From: Lentisphaerae bacterium RIFOXYA12_64_32
Lineage (GTDB): Bacteria; Verrucomicrobiota; Lentisphaeria; Oligosphaerales; YB12-FULL-65-16
Reading direction: 5' to 3'
Assembly (NCBI GenBank): GCA_001803235.1
Contig: MHBL01000159.1
Span: 1 to 42,920 of the forward strand
DNA: 42,920 bases
This document shows, piece after piece, positions 1 to 6,386 of this stretch. A model generated the notes under the pieces. That model had not been told where the DNA came from and made no database searches. It saw only the letters and a list, made by a program, of their open reading frames with translations. The translations under genes and the position numbers were made by a program. Each line of letters begins with the position of its first letter. The first letter of the stretch is position 1.

Positions 1-58
1 GGGACACGCCGGGGGTACTCACCGCACGCGACGGTCACGGATCTTGAAACAGCCCTGC
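1..58 (+). repeat. Right end of a MITE-like repeat (left part outside window)
   Basis: The first bases (GGGACACGCCGGGGGTAC) and the terminal TTGAAACAGCCCTGCG at 43-58 recur at 2967-3042, the right-hand part of the complete element at 2778-3042. The interior between them has diverged and is shorter. This copy lacks one T of the TTTGAAACAG stretch. It ends 17 bp before the promoter-like box of the DUF4838 gene, the same layout as at 3042/3059. The left end, if present, is outside the window. Confidence 0.6.
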
Positions 59-75
59 GGGGAGCGCGGTACAGG

Positions 76-103
76 TTGACACCACCCGATGCCGCAGTAC
101 GAT
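76..103 (+). promoter_or_regulatory. Putative sigma70-type promoter of the DUF4838 gene
   Basis: A perfect TTGACA (76-81) is followed after 16 bp by TACGAT (98-103), a 4/6 match to the -10 consensus. It lies about 65 bp upstream of the ATG at 168 and directly downstream of the repeat end at 43-58. Only the boxes are seen; use as a promoter is inferred. Confidence 0.4.
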
Positions 104-167
104 TAGGGTTTGCGAGCACGCATAACTAACGTGGGGTTCCGGAGGCAAAGCGGGAAAGGGACTGCGG

Positions 168-2570
168 ATGAAAATCTCCATTCTTTCGAGTATCGCTCTC
201 AGTGTCTCAGTGGCGTTCCTGGCGGCTGCGGAGTCCGCACACGCGCTGACGCTGGCCAAGGACGGCAAGGCGGCTGCGACCATCGTCCTCGCCAAAGACG
301 CCGTGCTCGCGGAGCGCACGGCCGCGACCGAACTCGCCACCTATCTCAAAGCCATCAGCGGCGCGGAGTTCGCGGTCGCCGACGAGGCCGACGCCACGGC
401 AACCGGCCCGTGCCTGTTCGTCGGGCCGACGGCCGTGGCGCGCCAGGCGATTGCGGACTTCGACAAGCTCGGGCCGGAGGAATGGCAGGTTCGCACGTCA
501 GGCGGGAACCTGCTCCTGGCCGGCGGTCGGCCGCGCGGCACGCTCTACGCCGTCTACCATTTCCTCGAGGACGCGCTCGGTGTGCACTGGTGGAACCCGT
601 GGGAAGAGACCGTACCGCAGAAGCCCGCACTCGAAGTCGGCGCTTTGGATCTGCACGGCAAACCAACCTTCCGCTACCGCGACATCTACATGCTCTACGG
701 TAACGACAAGGGCCGCTTCGCCGCACGCAACCGCCTGAACCGGGACGGCGACGCCAGGATCGCCGGCGAGTACGGCGGCTGCATGGACTACGGCCCGCCC
801 TACCACGTGCATACGTTCTACATGTACCTGCCGCCCAAGGAGTACTTCGACACGCATCCCGAGTACTACTCGCTCATCAACGGCAAACGCACGGCCGACA
901 ACGCCCAACTCTGCCTCACCAACCCCGAGGTACGCCAGCTCATCATCGAGAAACTGCGGAACTACATCGTCACCACGCGCGCCGAGGCTGAGAAGACCGG
1001 CAGCCCGCCGCCGCTGGTCTTCAGCATCTCGCAGAACGACTGGTACAACCCGTGCCAGTGCGAACGTTGCCACTCGGTCCTGGTCGCGGAAGGCAGTGAG
1101 GTGGGGTTGCTCATTCAGTTCCTGAACGCCGTCTCGGATGCCATCACCGCGGAATACCCCGACGTGTGCCTCGACACGCTCGCCTACCAGTACACGCAAC
1201 AGCCGCCGCGCACCATGCGGCCGCGCGACAGCGTCATCTTCCGGCTCTGCGACACCGAAAGCGACCTTGGCAAGCCGGTCACCGCACCGCAGAACCGCGC
1301 CTTCCACGACACGCTGCTGACCTGGGCCGGGGTCGCGAAGAACCTGCGCATCTGGGACTATGCCGTCACGTACGCGCAGCCGTACGGCATGCCGTTCCCC
1401 AGCGCTCAGACGTACGCCGCCGACTACCGGTTCTACGCCGAACACAACGTTGAGGGCGTGTTCACCGAACTCGAGTTCCCGATCCTCGCCGACACACGCG
1501 ACCTGAAGGTGTGGATGATGATGAAGCTGCTCGAGAACCCGTACCAGGACGACGCGCAACTCCTTCAGACCTTCACGGACGGTTTCTACGGCCCGGCCGC
1601 CGGGCCAATGGTCCGCGAGTACCTCGCCAAACTGCAGGCTGCCGTGGAACGGAAGGGCGCCATCATCAACTGGACGCTGTCCCCGTCCTCCCTGAGCTAC
1701 ATCGGGTTCGATTTCGCCGCCGACGCGCACGGCCTGTTCGACCGTGCCGAGCAGGCGGTGGCCAGCGACCCGGTCCTGCTCCGGCGCGTGCGTCATGCGC
1801 GGCTGCCCCTCGACCGCGCCACGGTCCTGACCTTCCGGCGCATCTGCCGTGACTGGATCGCCAAAGGCAACGACCCAGCCGCCCTGCCCCTGAAGCCGGC
1901 TGAAATCGCGAAGCGCTGCGGCGAAACCTGGCAGACCCAGATCGAACTCCGCATCCCGGAGAAGCAGCGTGCCGCCGAAAAGGCCAGCCTTGATGCGGAG
2001 TTGCTCAAGTATGCGGCGCTGCCCGCCATCACCCAGCTCCCGGAGAAGTTCCGCGGCCTGCCGCCGGCCAAGGTTTTCGACTTCACCGCCGATCTCACCC
2101 GCAACTGGAACGACATCGTCAAGCTCGCCAAAGACCCGGATGCGGAGAGTGGGATCACGAACCGGCTCGAATTCCCGACCGCCGTCGAATCCGACCGGCA
2201 CCCGCTGGACAAGTACAAGCTGCCCATGCCGTGGGGACTGTACGGCCAGGCGACCAAGACGTTCGTCTCCAGCGCCGACATCAAGCCCGAGGACGTGCCC
2301 GGGCCTGGTTACCACTGGTACCGGTACGCCAAGGGGCCCGCCAAGATCGCCCCGTCGTACTACCTCTACTTCTTCTGGAGCTGGATCATCCAGCTCGACA
2401 TCGACGCCGTCGTGGACACGCAGGCGCCGGACGTGACCTACGACATCTGGGCCAACATCAAGTTTGAAGGTCCGGCGTTCCCGCACGGCAAGCCCGAGCA
2501 GAAGAACGCCATCTGCGTCGAACGCGTCGTGTTGGTCCGCAGCGACGCCACCGCACCCGCCGCCCCGTGA
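168..2570 (+). CDS. Secreted DUF4838 domain-containing protein (glycosidase-like)
   Basis: The 800-aa protein has a Sec signal peptide at residues 1-26 (hydrophobic core, cleavage at AHA|LT), so it is exported. Residues about 45-150 (ELATYLKAISGAEF, then LFVGPTAVAR and GTLYAVYHFLEDALG) resemble the small N-terminal domain found before the barrel in GH67/GH20-type enzymes. The centre is typical of DUF4838, with the VHTFYMYLPPKEYFDTHPEYY stretch split around residue 220, the SQNDWYNPCQCERCH region with C296-x-C298-x-x-C301, and a downstream LRIWDYAVTYAQP segment. DUF4838 proteins are common in polysaccharide-degradation loci of Bacteroidetes and PVC bacteria, but the reaction is not established, so I claim only carbohydrate-related function. 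The C-terminal ~200 residues look beta-rich and unassigned. The ATG at 168 has a weak AAAGGG site 7 nt upstream and is chosen because it gives the signal peptide. The next gene, a DUF386 protein, also fits sugar metabolism but has its own promoter-like box. Confidence 0.88.
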   Translation: MKISILSSIALSVSVAFLAAAESAHALTLAKDGKAAATIVLAKDAVLAERTAATELATYLKAISGAEFAVADEADATATGPCLFVGPTAVARQAIADFDKLGPEEWQVRTSGGNLLLAGGRPRGTLYAVYHFLEDALGVHWWNPWEETVPQKPALEVGALDLHGKPTFRYRDIYMLYGNDKGRFAARNRLNRDGDARIAGEYGGCMDYGPPYHVHTFYMYLPPKEYFDTHPEYYSLINGKRTADNAQLCLTNPEVRQLIIEKLRNYIVTTRAEAEKTGSPPPLVFSISQNDWYNPCQCERCHSVLVAEGSEVGLLIQFLNAVSDAITAEYPDVCLDTLAYQYTQQPPRTMRPRDSVIFRLCDTESDLGKPVTAPQNRAFHDTLLTWAGVAKNLRIWDYAVTYAQPYGMPFPSAQTYAADYRFYAEHNVEGVFTELEFPILADTRDLKVWMMMKLLENPYQDDAQLLQTFTDGFYGPAAGPMVREYLAKLQAAVERKGAIINWTLSPSSLSYIGFDFAADAHGLFDRAEQAVASDPVLLRRVRHARLPLDRATVLTFRRICRDWIAKGNDPAALPLKPAEIAKRCGETWQTQIELRIPEKQRAAEKASLDAELLKYAALPAITQLPEKFRGLPPAKVFDFTADLTRNWNDIVKLAKDPDAESGITNRLEFPTAVESDRHPLDKYKLPMPWGLYGQATKTFVSSADIKPEDVPGPGYHWYRYAKGPAKIAPSYYLYFFWSWIIQLDIDAVVDTQAPDVTYDIWANIKFEGPAFPHGKPEQKNAICVERVVLVRSDATAPAAP

Positions 2571-2777
2571 CGGGAGTGGTCTGCGACATCCGATCGCGCG
2601 CGGCAACGACAGTGGCGCGGGACCTCCGGGACCGCAGTAGGGTGCTCGGGTCCGTCCCGGACCGAGGCCCTCGGCCGGGGATCCGTCTTCGCCCAGGCAG
2701 CTTCGCCGGACAGGCCGGCCGGCGCACCCTGCTTCGGCGCGGGACGCGCCGAGCCACCGCCCCCGCACGGCGCTTGA
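2571..2777 (+). terminator. Gene-free stretch with two hairpins, possible terminator region
   Basis: No gene is seen here. Two GC-rich hairpins follow the DUF4838 stop codon. The first is 2645-2666, with CTCGG/CCGAG and TCCG/CGGA pairing, one bulged G and a 3-nt loop. The second is 2735-2751, with CGGCGCG/CGCGCCG around GGA. Neither is followed by a T tract, so intrinsic termination is uncertain; they may instead stabilise the mRNA 3' end. Confidence 0.3.
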
Positions 2778-3042
2778 CGCAGGGCTGTTTCAAAGTCGGC
2801 GGTGCGCGCAGCCCTTGTGACGCCCCGTAGGCCCTGCCTGTCCCCAGGCTGGGCCTCTCCGCCGTGGGTGTTGGTGCGTTGGCCCGCGGCACTCTGGCTC
2901 GGTGTAGAGTGCATGGCGCAACGGGCCGTCGGAAGGCATCTCGGAACGCACCGCGCCCCGGCGTGGGGACACGCCGGGGGTACCCCAATCCGTCATTTGC
3001 CGCGCCACGCTCACGAACGGCCGACTTTGAAACAGCCCTGCG
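2778..3042. mobile_element. 265-bp MITE-like element with 23-bp perfect TIRs
   Basis: The left end (2778-2800, beginning CGCAGGGCTGTTTC and ending AAAGTCGGC) is the exact reverse complement of the right end (3020-3042, ending GAAACAGCCCTGCG). The element is flanked on both sides by CTTGA (2773-2777 and 3043-3047), as expected for a 5-bp target-site duplication. The interior has no convincing ORF, which points to a non-autonomous element. It holds a perfect 10-bp-stem hairpin at 2956-2979 (CCCCGGCGTG/CACGCCGGGG around GGGA). A second, diverged right end is at 1-58. No cognate transposase is visible in the window, and the family is not recognised. Confidence 0.62.
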
Positions 3043-3058
3043 CTTGACGCGGCCCGGA

Positions 3059-3087
3059 TTGACACGGCGCAGTCGCAGGGCTAGGCT
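3059..3087 (+). promoter_or_regulatory. Putative sigma70-type promoter of the DUF386 gene
   Basis: TTGACA at 3059-3064 is followed by a 17-bp spacer and TAGGCT at 3082-3087, which keeps the key -10 positions T1, A2 and T6. It lies 50 bp upstream of the ATG at 3137 and 17 bp after the right end of the MITE-like element. The bases around TTGACAC resemble those around the promoter at 76-103. Confidence 0.4.
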
Positions 3088-3136
3088 TACTGACCATGCC
3101 CTTGAACGCCGACGTACGGATAAGGAGAACAGGACC

Positions 3137-3583
3137 ATGATCTTCGACACACTCGACAATGCCCCCCTGTACTACGCCTGCGGCAAGCGCCTGGAGAAGG
3201 GACTGCGTTTCCTCGCCGAGACCGACCTGGCGAAGCTGCCCCTCGGCAAGCTCGCGATCGACGGCAGTGACGTCTACGCCATCGTGCAGGAGTACGACAG
3301 CAAGCCGCGCGACAAGGGCGCCTGGGAGGCGCACCGCAAGTACATCGACATCCAGTACATCGCCGCCGGCCTCGAGCGCATGGGCTTCGCCAGCATCAAG
3401 CAGGTAAAGCCCGGCGCGTACAACGAGGAGAAGGACATGCTCCCGGCCGAAGGCCAGGGCGATTTCGTGACGACTCCGGCCGGGACGTTCGTCATCTTCC
3501 ATCCGCACGACGTACACATGCCCGGGATGGCCATCGACGCCCCGACGCGCGTGAGGAAGGTGGTGGTGAAGGTTCGGGCCTGA
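3137..3583 (+). CDS. YhcH/YjgK/YiaL (DUF386) family protein
   Basis: The 148-aa cytoplasmic protein has the usual length and motifs of the DUF386 family. H66-RKYIDIQY (66-74) matches the conserved H-x-x-Y-x-D-I-Q signature, FVIFHPHDVHMPGM (118-131) matches the F-x-P-x-D-x-H-x-P motif, and the protein ends with VRKVVVKV. Family members have a cupin-like fold and include EbgC and YiaL of E. coli; they are linked to sugar or sialic-acid metabolism, usually by genomic context, and the exact reaction is often unknown. An AAGGAG Shine-Dalgarno site at 3122-3127, 9 nt before ATG 3137, fixes the start; the longer open frame running back through the repeat is not expected to be translated. It follows the DUF4838 gene but is separated from it by the MITE-like element, so the two are probably transcribed separately. 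Confidence 0.92.
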   Translation: MIFDTLDNAPLYYACGKRLEKGLRFLAETDLAKLPLGKLAIDGSDVYAIVQEYDSKPRDKGAWEAHRKYIDIQYIAAGLERMGFASIKQVKPGAYNEEKDMLPAEGQGDFVTTPAGTFVIFHPHDVHMPGMAIDAPTRVRKVVVKVRA

Positions 3584-3603
3584 AGGACGCAAGTCATGTT
3601 GTT

Positions 3604-3943
3604 TAGGCTGTAGGCTGTTAGGCTGTAGGTGCCGAAGCCACGGCTGTACACAGAATGCCGCCCAACTACTAGGGCGATTCCGAGATTGGAACCGAACGTC
3701 GAACGCTGAACTTCGAACGCCGAACGCTGAAGTAAGACTGGAGAGCAGGGCCCCACCGTGCGGCATTCGACCTGGCCTGACTTCACTTCGGCGTTCAGAG
3801 TTCGACGTTCGGAGTTCGGCGTTCCTTGAGTTGGGTGTCATTGGGACAGACCCTCACACCTCTTTCCACGGCCATGTCGTCCAGATTAGGTGGCATTGAG
3901 GTCACGCATCGTTTTCCCTAACAGCCTATCCACCTACAGCCTT
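3604..3943. repeat. Nested intergenic inverted repeat with 7-bp GAAC arrays
   Basis: This occupies almost all of the 374-bp gap between the DUF386 and GT-C-like genes; I see no gene in it. The outer arms are TAGGCTG tandem copies at 3604-3630 and the inverted AACAGCCTA...CTACAGCC at 3919-3941. The inner arms are five consecutive 7-mers of the form GAACNNN at 3694-3728 (GAACGTC, GAACGCT, GAACTTC, GAACGCC, GAACGCT) and five inverted copies at 3790-3824, with about 60 bp between. It can fold into a long cruciform or RNA hairpin. The right outer arm ends about 16 bp before the ATG at 3958. Confidence 0.75.
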
Positions 3944-3957
3944 CCCGAGCCGCGACC

Positions 3958-5532
3958 ATGACCGAACCGCACACAGCGCCGCGACCCGACGCAGGAGCCC
4001 GTCCACCCGGCGCGGCGTTCCGAACCACGCTGTTCGCGCTCCTGTTCGCCTTGGCGGCCATGGCATTTGTCCACACCCTCACCTACCAACCGGACGCCGA
4101 CTTCTCGTGCGACGGACCCTATCACGTGGGCATGGCTGACCTCCTGCCCCAGGCGGCGCTCGGCAAGACCTTTCCGTGGACACGCCTGTCCATCTGGCGC
4201 GAGGTCTTCTACGACAAGGAACTCGGGTTCCACATCCTGCTGCTCAGTGTCCGCCGCTGGGCCGGAATGTTCGGCTACACGGGCTCGCCGCCGTTCTTGC
4301 TCGAGACGTTCTTCCTCGTCACGCTGTGGCTCGGGGTCTTCTGGTGGTGCCTGGCGCGCCTCGGCGTGTCCCGACCTGCCCTCTTCCTGCCCGCGGTCCT
4401 GCTGCTGTCGCCACTGTTCACCGACCGGATCAACCTGGTCCGCCCGCACGTCATCGCCATTGCGCTGCTGCTGGTCGTTGCCGCCCTGCTCTGCCGCCCG
4501 CCCGCCCGTGGCGGGCGTCTGCCGTGGCTCTTCGGGCTCGGGTTCGCTCTGGCCTACTTCCACTCGAACCCGCACTTCATCCTCCTGCCGACCGGCCTGT
4601 ACGCACTGCTGCGACTCCGGGACGATAGGTGGCATGCCTTGACCGTGCCCGCCGTGGCCGTGGCGGGAGTCGGTGCCGGACTGCTGATCCATCCGCAGTT
4701 CCCGAATACCTTCCTGCTCTGGAAAATCCAGTGCATCGACGTGCCGCTGCACTTCCTCCACGGCTCGGCCTCGGACCTCAGCAGCCCGGCCGAAATCTTC
4801 GCGCCATCATTCGCGTGCCTGGCGACGAACGGACTGGTTTTTCTCCCGCCCCTGGTGGTCATCGTGATGCTGCAGCGCCGCCGCGCCTGGCGTGACGTGG
4901 GGCTGCCCCTGCAGTTCTTCCTGCTCCTGTCGATCGTCGCGTGCGTGGGGTTCGTGCTGTCCAAACGCGCCATCGAGTACGCCTGGCCGTTCTCGGTCAT
5001 CCTCGCCGCGCTGGCCTACGAGGAATGGACGCGGCAAAGGAGTGCGCGTTTCCACGTCGCAGTGTTCGCCGGCGTGCTCGCGCTCTGCCTCGCCTTCCTG
5101 CCCCTGCAACTCCGGCAGTTCGGGGCGCCGCGCCTGCCCATGCCGCGCCCGTTCGCGGCCTGGGCGCGCGCCAACCTGCCCCAGGGCACGTACATCGCCA
5201 ATCTCTACTGGGAGGATTTCCCGCGCCTGTTCTACACCGCTCCGGACTATGTCTACTCCTGCGGCCTGGACTCCATGTTCGGGTACGCGGCAGAGGGCGA
5301 GCGGTACGTCCGCATCGACGCGCTCTGCCGCGGCACCGCCGAATTCCCCGCGCCCGGCGAACTGAAGGAGCTGCTCGGCACCGACCTGGTGTTCCTGTAC
5401 TGCAACCACGCCCACACCGCGCGCCGCATGGCTGAGCGCGGGTACTCGCTCGCCTACCAGGGCCTGGACGGCTGGGTGTTCAATCTCGCCGCACCCCTGG
5501 TCGACCACCGACTGAACCCCGCGGCGCCGTAA
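3958..5532 (+). CDS. Polytopic membrane protein, GT-C glycosyltransferase-like
   Basis: The 524-aa integral membrane protein has about ten hydrophobic segments (roughly residues 22-42, 113-137, 141-155, 163-180, 188-220, 226-246, 278-304, 313-333, 338-355 and 363-385) and a soluble C-terminal domain of about 140 residues. An acidic motif D48-FSCD-GPYH56 lies in the first loop after TM1. This is where GT-C enzymes such as PMT/ArnT-type mannosyl- and aminoarabinosyl-transferases carry catalytic acidic residues, and the overall plan (first-loop acidic motif, many helices, C-terminal soluble domain) fits that superfamily. Donor and acceptor cannot be told; polyprenyl-phosphate sugar donors are usual for the superfamily. 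The start is supported by TM1 but has only a weak Shine-Dalgarno. The stop codon TAA (5530-5532) overlaps the first bases of an IS remnant, so the extreme C-terminus may have been altered by the insertion. Confidence 0.72.
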   Translation: MTEPHTAPRPDAGARPPGAAFRTTLFALLFALAAMAFVHTLTYQPDADFSCDGPYHVGMADLLPQAALGKTFPWTRLSIWREVFYDKELGFHILLLSVRRWAGMFGYTGSPPFLLETFFLVTLWLGVFWWCLARLGVSRPALFLPAVLLLSPLFTDRINLVRPHVIAIALLLVVAALLCRPPARGGRLPWLFGLGFALAYFHSNPHFILLPTGLYALLRLRDDRWHALTVPAVAVAGVGAGLLIHPQFPNTFLLWKIQCIDVPLHFLHGSASDLSSPAEIFAPSFACLATNGLVFLPPLVVIVMLQRRRAWRDVGLPLQFFLLLSIVACVGFVLSKRAIEYAWPFSVILAALAYEEWTRQRSARFHVAVFAGVLALCLAFLPLQLRQFGAPRLPMPRPFAAWARANLPQGTYIANLYWEDFPRLFYTAPDYVYSCGLDSMFGYAAEGERYVRIDALCRGTAEFPAPGELKELLGTDLVFLYCNHAHTARRMAERGYSLAYQGLDGWVFNLAAPLVDHRLNPAAP

Positions 5533-5815
5533 TCCGCCAGTCTCGCTGGGCGTTGGCATTGGCCAGATTGTTTCGCGTTGGGCGAGTTCGGATGCCCATG
5601 TGGTACAGCGCGTCCGCTCGGGCACCAAGGCACGTGACCAAATCGCGGAGACTGGCCCGGTGGGTCAACTGCCCAAAGGTCATGGAACCGAACTGGTCGT
5701 AGCAGGAGAAGTCTTTGACCTTGCAGTCGCCCCGGTAACGGTTGACACACCTCTGGAACTCCGGGTGCGGGACAAAATCCATGATCTGCGAGAATACGGG
5801 TCGGCCGTGGTTCAT
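5531..5815 (-). pseudogene. Truncated IS4-family (DUF4372-type) transposase, N-terminal fragment
   Basis: Reading the minus strand from ATG at 5815-5813, the first ~95 codons encode a recognisable DUF4372/IS4-type transposase N-terminus: MNHGRPVFSQIMDFVPHPEF, then VKDFSCYDQFGSMTFGQLTH, RASLRDLVTCL, LYHMGIRTRPTRNNLANAN and QRDWRI. Full-length relatives are about 370-400 aa and continue with a DDE catalytic domain, none of which is present. Recognisable similarity stops at the Ile codon at 5533-5531, exactly where the GT-C-like gene ends, so the element is truncated and inactive. The frame stays open to 5480, but those last codons are antisense to the GT-C-like gene. The element probably inserted into, or was deleted up to, the 3' end of that gene. 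Confidence 0.85.
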
Positions 5816-5818
5816 AGA

Positions 5819-5840
5819 TGGCCTCCATGGTTGGAGGCCA
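5819..5840 (-). promoter_or_regulatory. Hairpin sequestering the transposase Shine-Dalgarno
   Basis: On the minus strand, just before the transposase ATG, a perfect 9-bp stem (TGGCCTCCA pairing with TGGAGGCCA, 4-nt ACCA loop) ends 3 nt before the start codon. Its 3' arm contains GGAGG (5826-5822), 6 nt from the ATG and so an ideal Shine-Dalgarno site. Folding would hide the ribosome-binding site. In IS10 and IS50 such structures block translation from read-through transcripts; here that role is inferred. Confidence 0.6.
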
Positions 5841-6262
5841 ACGTCGGACCGGCATCCGCAGATTCAAATCGTTTTTGGGCATGCGTGCCATATGTTCCTC
5901 GGATTCAAGGGCGTCTGAATCCGCCACAAAAAACGTTGGGACAGCAGTGACCCGAAAATCAGGTTTTTCCTTGGCCCGGGCCGTTGGCACCATGCAGCGA
6001 TGGGCCTATGGTGACGACCAAGGTCTTCATGAATCGTGCGGGTTCGGCGGGCCACCGGGCACATGCCGGTGCCCCCGGGAAGGCATGGACGTCAGAGGCG
6101 GAATGCGGAGGTCAAGGCCTGACCGGAAAATAACAAACAAAGAGTTGCATTCCGTCAGGCGCCGTGTAGTGTGCCGGGAGAAGAAGGATTGACGCCCGGA
6201 TGGAAAGCAAGGACGGAAGGCGTGTGTCGAATTCGAGTCCCGAAATGCACGGGGCTCGTGGA
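5841..6262. other. Gene-free region between IS remnant and ParB cassette
   Basis: I see no convincing gene. The left part probably includes the remaining non-coding end of the IS4-type element, but I could not identify its terminal inverted repeat. A short hairpin with GGGCAC/GTGCCC arms is at 6057-6074. An A-rich patch lies at 6127-6143, followed by a weak promoter-like pair TTGCAT (6145-6150) / TAGTGT (6167-6172) with a 16-bp spacer, which could serve the ParB cassette. A 22-codon ATG frame (6200-6268), with AAGGA 11 nt upstream, ends inside the first CAGTAACTG site; it may be a leader peptide or chance. Confidence 0.35.
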
Positions 6263-6271
6263 CAGTAACTG
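6263..6271. promoter_or_regulatory. Core copy of the ParB-upstream palindrome
   Basis: CAGTAACTG is the central 9 bp of the two 15-bp palindromes further downstream, but here the outer CTT/AAG bases are missing. Its centre (6267) is 79 bp from that of the next site. It could be a weak third operator or chance. Confidence 0.3.
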
Positions 6272-6338
6272 GCAGAACCTGTGTCCGGGGCGGCAGGCCG
6301 AGTGCGGTCCGCAACGAAAAGGGCAAGGACGTGGATTC

Positions 6339-6353
6339 CTTCAGTAACTGAAG
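6339..6353. promoter_or_regulatory. Putative operator, first 15-bp palindrome
   Basis: CTTCAGTAACTGAAG is a perfect palindrome of 7-bp arms around a central A. An identical copy starts 31 bp downstream. It lies 34 bp before the ATG of the ParB-family gene. The TTCA...TGAA half-sites resemble those of the parS consensus, suggesting that the ParB-like protein itself binds here; that is inference. Confidence 0.5.
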
Positions 6354-6369
6354 ATCGGGCTGCGGGGTT

Positions 6370-6384
6370 CTTCAGTAACTGAAG
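6370..6384. promoter_or_regulatory. Putative operator, second 15-bp palindrome, abutting the ParB start
   Basis: This is an exact second copy of CTTCAGTAACTGAAG, centre-to-centre 31 bp (about three helical turns) from the first, so two bound dimers would lie on the same DNA face. It ends 2 bp before ATG 6387 and replaces the position where a Shine-Dalgarno site would normally be. Occupancy could therefore block transcription or translation initiation of the whole cassette. Confidence 0.5.
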
Positions 6385-6386
6385 AT

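Noticed and set aside
498..2768. 756-codon minus-strand open frame opposite the DUF4838 gene
   Set aside because: The + strand encodes a signal peptide and DUF4838 motifs; the minus translation has no recognisable feature.
2864..3136. N-terminal extension of the DUF386 gene through the MITE-like element
   Set aside because: ATG 3137 has an ideal Shine-Dalgarno and gives the family's normal length; the extension is repeat DNA and lies upstream of the promoter-like box.
3604..3943. CRISPR array
   Set aside because: The repeats are 7-bp heptamers and inverted arms without unique spacers of even length, and no cas gene is near.
5600..6192. + strand open frames of 116 and 124 codons opposite and beyond the transposase remnant
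   Set aside because: They are antisense to, or flank, a recognisable transposase fragment and have no recognisable motif.
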